In this document: piece after piece, positions 1-9,392 of the stretch | How the letters are laid out: every line of letters begins with the position of its first letter | Numbering within the stretch: position 1 is the stretch's first letter | Assembly: GCA_021186555.1 (NCBI GenBank) | Contig: JAJKFL010000031.1 | Location: 20,986,487 to 21,050,486 of the forward strand | Length of the DNA stretch: 64,000 bases | Reading direction: 5' to 3' | Origin: Reticulitermes speratus | Lineage: Eukaryota > Arthropoda > Insecta > Blattodea > Rhinotermitidae | Notes under the pieces: generated by a model | The model's database searches: none | The model's input: the letters and a program-made list of their open reading frames with translations, nothing else | Told to the model about the DNA's origin: nothing | Made by a program: the position numbers and the translations under genes

Positions 1-740
1 AATGTGGCGACACTTCCCTTATTTCCAAAGCCTCAAAATGTACGTTTTTCCCTTAATCCAGACAGTTGGGCTATTTCTGAAGAATACTTCGATCGCGGAA
101 CTCAGCAACCGTTGTCACACACATTTAAAACCACCTCCGTGTTAAAGTGATGAAACTCTACAGCAGAGGTTCCCAACCTTAGGTCTCGACCCAAATCAGG
201 GTCGTGGGGGGTCTGACGTAGGGTCGCGAGAGGGATTTATGGAGAACTCGATAATTATGAAAAAAAAATTCAGAATTTGTGTCTAAATTCAAACAGTGAT
301 CGAGACAATGTAATTATTGAATCTGTGTTTATTAATTTAAAGTAATACTGTAGCAATTACATTTTAAATAACTAACGAACACACATTTTTATTGTACGGT
401 ACAACGTGGTTGTACTTAAAGCTGCAGTACTTATAATGTTCAATTCCACGTTGCAGTAATATTGAGGCGGGTAGTCAATTCAAGTTATTCAAAGCAGCAC
501 ATGTATGAGTTATTTAAATAAACATTTGTTTCTTGCATGTTTTGTGTATTTAATATTGTCCCTAAAATATTGGATTTGACAACATTAAAAAATTTAATAT
601 TTTTTAAATAAGTGGCAGTGTTGTGCAGTGTTCAAGAAAAGGCATTAGTATTAAATTAAGTTATAAACCAACCGATGCACACTAAAACCACTTTTTAAGT
701 AGCTTTATTATAAAATTGTTAAAATTGTACCCCTACACGT

Positions 741-765
741 GTTTCGATCCTAGGATCATCGTCAG
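741..765 (-). ncRNA. Hammerhead-ribozyme-like motif, left arm of element 1
   Basis: On the minus strand the order is CUGACGA, a single U, a self-complementary GAUCCUAGGAUC hairpin as stem II, then GAAA. The bases before CUGACGA (CCCC) can pair with GGGG that follows the presumed cleavage site GUA, making stem I. Stem III would be the palindrome ACACGUGU. CUGANGA and GAAA are the invariant hammerhead core. The extra U before stem II departs from the textbook core. Confidence 0.55.
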
Positions 766-820
766 GGGGGTTTATTGCTAAAAGCTACAGTCACTTCAAC
801 ACATGATTTAATAAACCCCC

Positions 821-845
821 CTGACGATGATCCTAGGATCGGAAC
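821..845 (+). ncRNA. Hammerhead-like motif, right arm of element 1
   Basis: This is the mirror copy of the motif at 741-765, on the plus strand, with CUGACGA and the same stem II. The second core block reads GGAAC instead of GAAAC, so this copy is probably inactive. Confidence 0.4.
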
Positions 846-1090
846 ACGTGTATGGGTACAATTTTAACAATTTTATAATAAAGCTACTTAAAAAGTGGTT
901 TTAGTGTGCATCGGTTGGTTTATAACTTAATTTAATATGACGAAGATGCACGGTGTCAACAGTGTGAAATGCATTAGTATTAGTTCATTTATAGTAATTA
1001 TCACTGACTATTGCCGTTTCCATGGTAGGGTCGCTGGTCACATACCATTTGCTACTTTAGGGTCACATAATAAAAGGCTGGCAACCGCTG

Positions 1091-2226
1091 GTGTACAGTA
1101 AACTTAAGTAAACAGTTCCGTTTTCAAGTCTTCGTAAACACAATTTCTGAATCCGTCTCGTATTGACGTCACACGCAGAATTATAGAAATGGACACGCCG
1201 TATTGAGTGTGCGGGTTCATGTTTGGTTCAGTTATGGAAACTTGATTACATTCAGACTTGTGTTGAAGCAGATCAGTTATATTTTTCACACTCATCGCTG
1301 TTTGTACAGCTAGTTTATATTTTCTGCAAACTCGATTCTTTGTTCACTCGGAAGCAACTTCATTTCAGAAGCAAATAAAACACGGGGGAAGAATCCACAT
1401 GGAAGAAAAGCTCCATTGTTCGTTGACCGAGTTTCCGTTGTGATTCTTGTTTAAAAACAGTATTAGTTGATGTTTATTTTGTGCCCTGTAATTAGTGTGC
1501 GGGATATTTAGGGAAGATGTACACGATTTTTGATATCACATAATGATTTTAACTATAATTATATGTGTGTGTGTGCGCGTGTGTGTGTGTGTGTGCTCGC
1601 GCGCGCTGTAGCATTACTATTACAGTCATCACTTGGGAGATTCAAGATTCTTAAAGTAATTTTAGTTCTTGTGTCAACGTAGAAATGTCCGTTTCGATAT
1701 ATAAGCTTTTCCAGCGTCTGAGCTGGAGTTCAGCCTCGTCAGTAGCTGTTGACGTCACAAAGTATGTTTGGTAAAATTTTTATTTTATTGTGCGGCCTAT
1801 TACGTACGTATTTTAACGTCAGCGCGTTCTGTTTCTGTGTAGAATGGAACCTGTTAACCTGTTGCTCGAAACTTCTTCACGTGATTGAGAATTGTCGTGT
1901 TTGAAACTTGGGCATCGGGAAACTTTTGTCTGAATTTACGACACTTCCTGTATTGCCGGTACTTAACATTTGCATCGTACAGATAACACACCTCGTGCCA
2001 AAGGTGCGTATTTGCATTGCGGCTGAAAACTTAACTGTCGACGACTATAGACGATACCTTTTTTTGCGACATCGCGGGTGCGGCCATTTCGCTGTCAGCC
2101 TAGTTCGATGCGATGTGGAAGCCTGCGCGACGGGACCAACGTTATGGCCCAGATAAACTGAGGACTCAGTACGTACTTATTCTAACGGCGATCTAGACAC
2201 CCGTTTTGATTTAAATGCTTGATATA
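1091..2226. other. No gene recognised; TG/GC simple repeat at 1565-1606
   Basis: Unique-looking AT-rich sequence with only short, featureless open frames. The one structured item is an alternating purine-pyrimidine run (TG repeats passing into GCGCGC) at 1565-1606, a type of sequence able to form Z-DNA. I see no exon, TIR pair or RNA gene. Confidence 0.6.
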
Positions 2227-2409
2227 CGAGGGGCAGTACGAAAGTAATGCCGCCTATTTTTTTTTTCTCAGGAACTGTAATTGCAATTGTAATGAAATGT
2301 ACATACATCGTGGGTACATCCTTTACAAAGTTGAGATTACTTTTCCACAAACTTTCCTTCATTATCAACATATTTTTTCCACGTGTGCGTGAGACGCTGT
2401 ATGCCGGTC

Positions 2410-2753
2410 GCATAAAACTTTGCTGAGACGTCGGAGCTCTTTACACGCGCTGTGTTTCATCTCGTCGTCGTCCGCAAAACGGCTTCCTCGGAGTGCATCC
2501 TTCAGGGGGCCAAAAAGATGGAAGACGGAGAGTGCTAAATCGGGACTGTACGGAGGATGAGGACTTGATTCGTCTCCCTGTTTGGCCGAAACCTTCGAAT
2601 TGATTGTTTTAACTTCTTTAATGTCTGCACGTATCGCTCTGAATTGACTGTGGCACCTCTCTTCAAGAATTCCAATAACGAGATTCTTTCACTGTCCCAG
2701 AAGACGCTAACCATGACTTTACCCGCAGAAGTCTGCACCTTGAATTTGTTCCA
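2410..2753 (-). pseudogene. Mariner transposase fragment (middle plus C-terminal)
   Basis: On the minus strand, 2753 to about 2575 encodes GKVMVSVFWDSERISLLEFL, then TVNSERYVQTLKKLKQ and IRRFRPNRETNQV, the conserved middle of mariner transposases. It then jumps directly to PHPPYSPDLA in another frame, followed by HLFGPLKDALRGSRFADDDE and a degraded end. In mariner transposases the stretch between these blocks holds the second catalytic aspartate (HDNARPH); it is deleted here, about 25-30 residues. The third catalytic aspartate, in YSPDLA, is still readable. The first lies in the missing upstream part. Not functional. Confidence 0.8.
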
Positions 2754-2769
2754 CCCCCCCCCCCCCACC

Positions 2770-2952
2770 GAATCCCCATCCTCCGTACAGTCCCGATTTA
2801 GCACCCTCCGACTTCCTTCTCTTTGGCACCACGGAAGGATGCACTTCGAGGACGCCGTTTTGCGGACGACGGCGACGAGATGAAACACAGCGCGCGTGAA
2901 GAGGTCCGACGCTTCAGCAAAGTTTTACGCGACCGGCACACAGCGTCTAACG
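2770..2952 (+). pseudogene. Second, inverted mariner transposase C-terminal fragment
   Basis: On the plus strand CCATCCTCCGTACAG.. encodes PHPPYSPDLAPSDFLLFGT, the D34D-region end of a mariner transposase, followed by a frame-shifted version of the ALRG..FADDDEMKHS region. It starts at the same PHPPYSPD point where the minus-strand copy has its deletion joint, which suggests that one event made both joints. Confidence 0.75.
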
Positions 2953-3111
2953 CAAACGTGGGAAAAATGTGTTGATAATGATGGAGAATTTGCGGAAAAA
3001 TAATCCCAACTTCGTAAAGAATATACCCATGATGTATGTAAATTTAATGATAATTGTAACTATAGTTTTTGAGGGGGAAAAGAGGAGGCATTACCTTTGT
3101 CCCGACCTTCG

Positions 3112-5573
3112 CATGTCTGTTCCACAGTGTCTGTAGTTTCTTTGGTTTGTTTACATAATCCGTATTTTTACATGTGCGTCACAAGTATCAGCATCAGGTG
3201 CGAACTGCGTCACAGGGTTGCATGGACGGTGAATATATACGCCAGAATACCATTACATTCCCTTAATGTAATTAAAATGTAAAGTTACCCTTCGTGTAGC
3301 TCATTTGTTATACAAAAAAAATTACACCATTTGTTGGTTTGTATTGAATATTCCGTTCAGCGTAAAGCAAATCAAATTAATCAACTTAATGTGCAGCTTT
3401 TACGTTAAGCCTGTGTTTGTGTATTGTTTTTATTGCGTAACGTTTTAGTGCCTCGTGTGTCGCGTTCATATCATAAGCTGTATTTGGTCACAAATAAATG
3501 GCCTACACACTGAAGACAGTCTGTTAATTTGACTTTACAATGAACTCACCTGTGTGCGTCAGATCATTGTGATCTGTAAGGTTGTTCCTTTGCGTTGTTC
3601 GTGGCCACGTCCTACTGCTGAAGAAACGGTTAGAACGCGCTGGTTCATTTGTCTTAACACCATCCAATTCTTAAATGAGCAACAACCAAAACTTGAGCCA
3701 AATAAACACAGTGACGTTAAGGGACACCGCTTCTTATGAGCAGCTGGAATTGTATTTTAGCCTCGTAATTTTATGAAAATGTTTTGTGGAACTTCTGTAA
3801 GGATTTAATTATACAAGCATTAGGGAACATCTCCGTTCTGAAGTGTTTTTTTAGCGTTTAATATTAAATTACTCTTAAGAACCTCAAGGAAAAAGAAGTT
3901 TGTGTTACGGTGAATAGTTTAAGTTAAAAACGTCGGTTAAATGATCCACTTTAAAGTCGCAGTAAACCGAACAGTTCAGTAATATTTATTTAAGCCTTAC
4001 GCAAAATAAACAAATCATGGACGACAGAAGGAATACGTAATTGCAGGTAGGGGCGAGGCCATTCTTCCTCACCATCGTGACAAAACTGGCTGTGGGGCCC
4101 AGCGAGTCCACTGTTCACTTTATGACTGCCTGAGCCTTGAACTAATAACTCACTCGACGTAACGACGAGGTTAAGAATGCGTGGAACTTCCTGCAATCCT
4201 CGTATACTCTTTCACGTTGTGGTACTTAGGACCGTCGCACTGTAATTTTATTCAGCACTGTGTAACGAACTGAATGGCGATGATGTAATTGGCATGCTGG
4301 ACGCAGGACTGGCCGAGCAGAAATTAGGCGCGTGCGGGGTTACACTTCTCGTTGCTTCTGAAGACGAATTTTCTTGCACATCGAGACGGCCTGCCTTCAT
4401 CAACAAAATGTAGCTTCGTATCGTGGGAGGACATGCTTTGCTTGTGTCTGGGATGTGGTAAGGTGCATAGTGGAATGGGGATTCCATAATTCAGGAGAAT
4501 TTTTTTTTTCTTTCCGAGGTGAAGCAGAACTCGTGGTTTCCCTAGATGGCAGTTGGAGCAATCCCTTTCCCCCTGCTTTCCCTCTCTACAACCATCTCCA
4601 CACTTTGATCGCCAGAAGGAGATCGATTTGGTAATTTAGGGGTGAGGCCCTCGCATCGCAAACTCTAAATCTCTCCATGCATCTTCCCCTTTCTTATCCC
4701 CTTACACCCACCGTAGCTACAATCCCAACTCTCAATTCTTCCTCCTCAAACACACTGCTGGTTTTCATCTCCGTGTTCCCTTTTTGGCATTTCTCGTTCA
4801 CCGACGACATTGGTACGAACGAATAGCAAATTTGTTTTGTTCCTTCTCTTTCCAGCGCAACTTTTCTTGCAATCGATATCAGCAAGCGCCGTGCAGTTCC
4901 CAGTTAGTCTTCCAGTAACTGCACGTCGCTGTGTTGTATTCGTTTGTCTCTGGGCTGTAAACATGTGACAAAATTATGGCAATTATGGCATAATGTTGAG
5001 ATTTTAAGTTCCCAGGATATCGAGTGTTAAGGCTGTGGCTTCTTCATGTCATGCCGTTGCAACGTTTCGCTTTGAAGGTAGACGACTATCGTGTCCGTCT
5101 AACTCACTACACGTACAGTTCGGTACTCAGCTCTGCGTCCCCGGAAGGAATTGCGACGCACGCCTCCTCGTCTAACAGCTGTGATTCATGTTGTTAGCAA
5201 TAAAAAAACATTTACTCACCAGTTAACAGTACTGTGCGACCACTGCATTCTGACGCCGGTTCTGGCAGCAGTTGATTTCAGGCTGTATACCACATCATGT
5301 TCAGTCATTCTCGCAGCAGCTATAAGACGAGTTCCTTCCGCGAATCCTCCGACTCAGGGGCCGCACAGCTGAGTCCCGAACTGTGCATTAAGTAATATTT
5401 CTTTTTTTCAGCTTAAAGTACAGTGGCGATATTCTGTTCTGGAACCGTACCTCAACCATTCTTTGTTCAGTCATGATGCTTCCTAATATTTTCCCTTAGT
5501 TCATCGCTTCTTAGATGTGGGGATGCTTATTTTGTAAGTAATCGTTAGAGGGACGTAATCTTGAATGTAGGTG
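3112..5573. other. No gene recognised
   Basis: No protein domain, tRNA or clear TIR pair. At 4075-4200 a faint match to the SINE family best seen at 52560 can be made out (GGGGCCCAGCGAG.. and GAGGTTAAGAATGCGTGGA), too eroded to call firmly. Open frames here are below 100 codons and look random. Confidence 0.55.
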
Positions 5574-5642
5574 TGGGCGGAATAGGTAGCACGCATGGGA
5601 AAAACGACACGTACACACGACACTTTGGTGAGAAAATCTGCA
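5574..5642 (+). mobile_element. LINE C-terminus remnant
   Basis: Translation gives W-A-E-stop-V-A-R-M-G-K and, a little further on, LVRKSA. This matches the [22 protein letters not shown] stretch of the LINE end at 20421-20820. One in-frame stop and no flanking match; a small decayed piece. Confidence 0.55.
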
Positions 5643-6770
5643 GGTTTGTATCTGTACGGAAACGCTGGAATAGACTTGAGAGTAACATTAAAATTGATAA
5701 AAGGTAAGTTTGCTGTGAAGGTGTATGACCGAAATTACACTGGACATAGTCCAGCAGCGAACTGACGTCGAAAAAGCGGAAGATCTATATGAAATTATTT
5801 CATTTTTCTCTGTTAAGGAGTTCGCGCTGTTCTGGTCTTAAAAAAGACTCGCTGTCAATCAGCCGTGGTTTGCGCTGTTGCTGCTTGTGCGTGTATCCAC
5901 AGCCACTCAATTTGGGCCGTACCGTTGCTGCTTGTGCTACGTTATATTGCTTCAGAATGTGTTGTCTTCCCGTAGTAACAGCTCTTATCCATTGCTAACC
6001 CTTGAAAGCTTCAGGAGATTGGTTGAACGCCTGGATTTAACGGAATGCTGGGAGCATAAGGGTCGAGGGTTCATGCAATTGATCTTCCCTGCTGTGCACG
6101 CGCTCCTTCGCAGGAACGCAGAAACCGCTACCATCTCAGGGCCCAGTCTTCGTCGTGCCCGTCAGCCAGGCGTATAACTTGAGCCCCCCTATCTCTAGGC
6201 AACATGCTCAGAACATCAGACTTAAGCTGTAAGGAATGAGAAAATCCATGCTAGTTGTACTGAAGTTCTAATACAGACATTGCCGAAATGCAGCTGCGTT
6301 GGTGTCAGCTCCCAGCAGGCTCATGGACAGCAAAAATGAATCACGTGCGGATTCCACACGAAGGTTTTGCGATGGTTACGGCTTTCCCTAAGGGGGCTCT
6401 GCTGTTCTGATGTTATCTTCTGCATAATGTCTATAATACGTGCCCACCGCCGCACCACTACCATCACTGCTGCTACTGCTCACTACTACTACTCACTACT
6501 ACTACTACTACTTAACTACTACTGCTACTGCTGCTGCTGCACTGAAAAGGACAGAAACTGCCTTCTCCCTTCCCAGAAATTTCTGAACCAATCCAGTGCA
6601 ACCTGCAACAAAGTACCAAGGTAAGTAACAAATTCGTACTCCAGTGTGAAGTAACATGAAATGTGTAGATAATTCAGTTATAAAAACCAGCGACGGTAAG
6701 CCGCTAAACGTGTGAATTTCTGAATGACAGTATTAGCCCGTTCGGATCAACGTATCTGTTGATTACATTG
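5643..6770. repeat. CTA/CTG-rich microsatellite at 6459-6540; otherwise unassigned
   Basis: The only structured part is 6459-6540, an imperfect CTA repeat passing into CTG units. The rest has no recognisable gene or repeat. Confidence 0.6.
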
Positions 6771-6904
6771 GTCTGGGATGTGACGCCTTATAGTCTGGTA
6801 TACATTTGCCAACGTTTCGGAGGAATATGCTGCCTCCATCTTAAGGGTAGAACCAGACTACACGACGTCACATCCCAGAAGACAGATCTTTATGGCCATA
6901 TCCG
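6771..6904 (-). mobile_element. Inverted-arm element, CTTCTGGGAT family
   Basis: The ends TCTGGGATGTGACG.. and ..CGTCACATCCCAGAAGAC are inverted arms of about 30 bp. They enclose GTTTCGGAGGAATATGCTGC and CTCCATCTTAAGG, which on the minus strand is a hammerhead-like arrangement (core block, U, GGAGG..CCUCC stem, GAAAC). TGATTACATTG (6760-6770) and TGATTACGTTG (6905-6915) differ at one base and look like the target duplication, with a one-sided extension of about 20 nt before the right one. This is the same plan as the elements at 654 and 16291. Confidence 0.6.
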
Positions 6905-7222
6905 TGATTACGTTGTCACAAATATACGTGAATCTGGAAGTGTGTAATATTCGAGGTCTTATTTGTAGCGGGCAGCCTGTGTCCATGAAACATTGTGTAA
7001 ATAATGGTGCTGAGAACATGCTGATATCAGCATCAACAGCAGTATATCTTATAGTAGAAGATTAATTTTGGATATCAGTGATACCGAAACGACGGGAATC
7101 ATTGTTCATTTTTACTTTCCCCGAAGCGCCCCGACTGGTTGTGTGAACAACCAGCTTCCAACTTAGTGGGTACCGGCTACCCTTTTCCCCGGCATAAAGC
7201 TTCCGAATACAAATGTAGAGAC

Positions 7223-7384
7223 CAGGGGTGCAAAGATTTTTCAAAAATCTAGAAACCACCTCAGTTTCTAGGCGCCAAAGGGTCACATGAAACAAATTCC
7301 TTACTGAAGTCCGGCAAATATGAGGCGCTCCGTACAAAATTTATTCGCCACGGTGGCCTGGCGCCCGGGATTTGTACACCCCTG
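7223..7384 (-). mobile_element. hAT MITE, 160-bp family, copy 1
   Basis: Ends CAGGGGTGCAAAG and ATTTGTACACCCCTG are hAT-type inverted repeats. The flanks GTAGAGAC (7215-7222) and CTAGAGAC (7385-7392) form a 7/8 target duplication. The internal sequence (GCGCC-rich, AGGCGCTCCGTACAAAAT) is shared with copies at 19068, 32970, 41109, 49865, 60082 and 62743. Non-coding. Confidence 0.85.
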
Positions 7385-7392
7385 CTAGAGAC

Positions 7393-8939
7393 TGTTGAGT
7401 AACTGCAGTTAGCCACTTTTTTGCGCCTAGATATTAATCAGTTCCTGTACGTTTTGCGACACAGTAAATAACACATCAGGAATGGCAGGATGGACCATCG
7501 TTACTCTATTTGTTGGAGAGTAACCGACTCTTGCCCCTTGCTTTACGGAGTAAGTAATTCTGCGTATTTTATGCTAAGCTGAATATTGTTAAATCCAGAT
7601 ACTAGTATTTCAATTTACTGCAGTTTTTACATGAGAGTAATTTAAGTTGATTTTAGATATCGACACTGAGCTTAAGTACATTGTGTAATGACGTCAGCAA
7701 CTATCGCTTGTTTCTGCGTGTTACATATTACTACACGTTCTCGATACGATACTTGTATCTTCTGTATTACGTTTAACATAAAGTTTGGGCACCCTGTCGT
7801 TTCCTTGTGGAATGCTATTGTTTGCCTACCGAGGCAGCTTGCTTCATCTGAAGATAAATTTTCCTTTTCACTTACAGTGCTCCAGCCGCACACCAAGTCA
7901 AGTGAAACTAGTTGAAATTCTCCACCTTTTCACGGAATAAGCTTATTCCATCTACTAAAATACACGGGAACTCTGAGTCATTTTAAAATAAATTTTACCG
8001 CGGTCATCTGTCGTTTTGGAGAACGGAATGCCGCTCCCGAGGCATTGTTCTTTTCCCATAACGTCATTCATATTAATATCCACAAAGCTTTCCAGTAACC
8101 CGAGGAGGAGCGATGCTATGGTTTCCGGCAGCCGCCGTGCTTTGCACTTTCAGTCAAATTAGTCCATGGCTAGTTACACTTAACCAGTTACACAGTTTCG
8201 CGGTTCCTCAGTTGCGGTGTAGTGGATGGACCTTCATGTGAACAGTCGTCTTCCCCTATAGATTTTCGCCTTCTGGGATGCGAGGCAGACACGCTGAAAC
8301 GTCGGTAACTGTTTTACCATTTGACACGGCGTAACATTCTGGAAAGCTTGAGTATTCAGGTTATCATAGATATTTACCAAGTAGAAGACACGTAATTTGG
8401 AAGCGGTGTGCGCAAAGTACTGGAAACACACATGCTACGTGTCCTCACCATGTGTGTACATTTTGACGTTAAGACCATAACCGTACATGAGATGTGAGTC
8501 CGTATTGGTTTAATCCATCTGTCTCATAATGCCCACTAGATGAGAATGTTCAGTAGCTTTAAATTGCCTTGCATACTGATAATAAACTTTAAAATTTCTG
8601 AATCCAACCTACCATTGCACACAGTTTTTTATTTTTCAGAAGACAAGAGTTTTTCATTATCACCGCTGTGAGATAAATCTCGTACAGTTCAAATGCATGG
8701 TACTTGGGGAATTAATGGACTGGTCTGTTTACCCCTACTCGCTGCCCTTTACACTATCACTTTATCCTCTGTTGATGAATTAGCGCACAACGCCACCTCG
8801 TTAACTTCATCTTGGTATTAGGCTTATATGCGTCATATCACTTACCTGCTGACACGATTCCATTATGTACGAAAATTCTGCTCCTAGTTCTCGGTTTTTT
8901 TTTATTTTTTCCATAAAGAAAATGTATAAACGTTTTCTG
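7393..8939. other. No gene recognised; one eroded CTTCTGGGAT repeat at 8271-8345
   Basis: Mostly unique sequence. At 8271-8345 the pieces CTTCTGGGATGCGA, GAAACGTCGG and GACACGGCGTAACAT match the inverted-arm family, but the element is collapsed to about 75 bp. Confidence 0.5.
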
Positions 8940-9110
8940 TGAGCCGGGATAGCTCAGTCGGTATAGCGACTCGCTACGGGCGGGTAAAGCGGCCAGGGCG
9001 TGGAGTTGATAACCCACCCTCATCTAGTGCCAGGGTTAAAGAAAGAGTAGAGCTATGCCTCTAATCCCCCTCTGGGCCTTCATGGCTCGTTCTAGGGAGA
9101 ACTTTATCTT
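8940..9110 (+). mobile_element. SINE family B, internally deleted copy
   Basis: It starts AGCCGGGATAGCTCAGTCGG, a tRNA-like 5' region whose TAGCTCAGTCGG is a pol III A box. It ends with the family's 3' region (TCTAGTGCCAGGGTTAAAG.., CCTTCATGGC). The middle third, including the B box, is missing compared with the copy at 52560. A 15-bp exact duplication TATAAACGTTTTCTG flanks it (8925-8939 and 9111-9125), so the insertion is recent. SINEs of this type are copied by a LINE reverse transcriptase. Confidence 0.85.
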
Positions 9111-9392
9111 TATAAACGTTTTCTGGTTCAGCCCCATCCTTACCATATCTGACTTGCTGTGCTACCACTGAGCCTGTCTTACACTTTGTTTATTTTCTTG
9201 CAGTTTCGTTTCAATGTCCCGTGCCCTGTTAAGATTGCTGACATTTGAAGTTTGGTCCATTCACGGCAGGTTGCCATAAGTACAGTTTGCACATTTGAAG
9301 TACTGACCAACGTTTCCATTTTTATACAATCAGCTCGTTTTCACTCATACATATTATTATCGTACAAGTTTGTGCGACGCTACACGAGGTTA

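Larger units (their letters stand above)
654..970 (+). mobile_element. Palindromic Penelope-type element 1, nested in the hAT copy
   Basis: Two inverted arms of about 125 bp (654-779 and 810-935) differ at only a few bases and surround a 30-bp spacer. After the right arm comes a 35-nt one-sided extension (936-970) containing AAGATGCACGGTG and ending GTGAAAT. The 12-mer GCATTAGTATTA lies on both sides (642-653 and 971-982), which I read as the target duplication. The layout of terminal repeats in inverted order plus a short one-sided extension resembles the ends of Penelope-like retroelements, whose Drosophila virilis member has a 34-bp extension. No reverse transcriptase remains. Each arm carries a hammerhead-like motif. 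Family assignment is inference; the arms, extension and duplication are seen directly. Confidence 0.75.
164..1090. mobile_element. Short non-autonomous hAT element, split by a nested element
   Basis: The left end reads CAGAGGTTCCCAACCTT and the right end, read in reverse, CAGCGGTTGCCAGCCTT. This is the CAGNGGT.. type of terminal inverted repeat known from hAT transposons. The flanking 8-mers CTCTACAG (156-163) and GTGTACAG (1091-1098) agree at 6 of 8 positions, as expected for the 8-bp target duplication of hAT. The text next to both ends uses the same phrase (GGGTCG.., GGTCACAT), typical of this class. About 610 bp belongs to the hAT copy; 654-970 is a later insertion. No transposase is present, so it was moved by an enzyme encoded elsewhere. 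The eroded duplication suggests an old copy. Confidence 0.75.
2227..3111. mobile_element. Fold-back mariner derivative with two inverted 3' ends
   Basis: The left end (CGAGGGGCAGTACGAAAGTAA, from 2227) and the right end in reverse (CGAAGGTCGGGACAAAGGTAA, from 3111) are matching mariner-type termini next to TA (2225-2226) and CA (3112-3113), in line with a TA target. Between them are two inverted copies of the last third of a mariner transposase gene, 2227-2575 read on minus and about 2770-3111 read on plus. They are separated by a middle transposase piece on minus (about 2575-2753) and a run of 13 C at 2754-2766. The N-terminal half and the 5' end are missing. The two arms differ by roughly a tenth to a fifth of positions, so the rearrangement is old. 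Confidence 0.8.
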
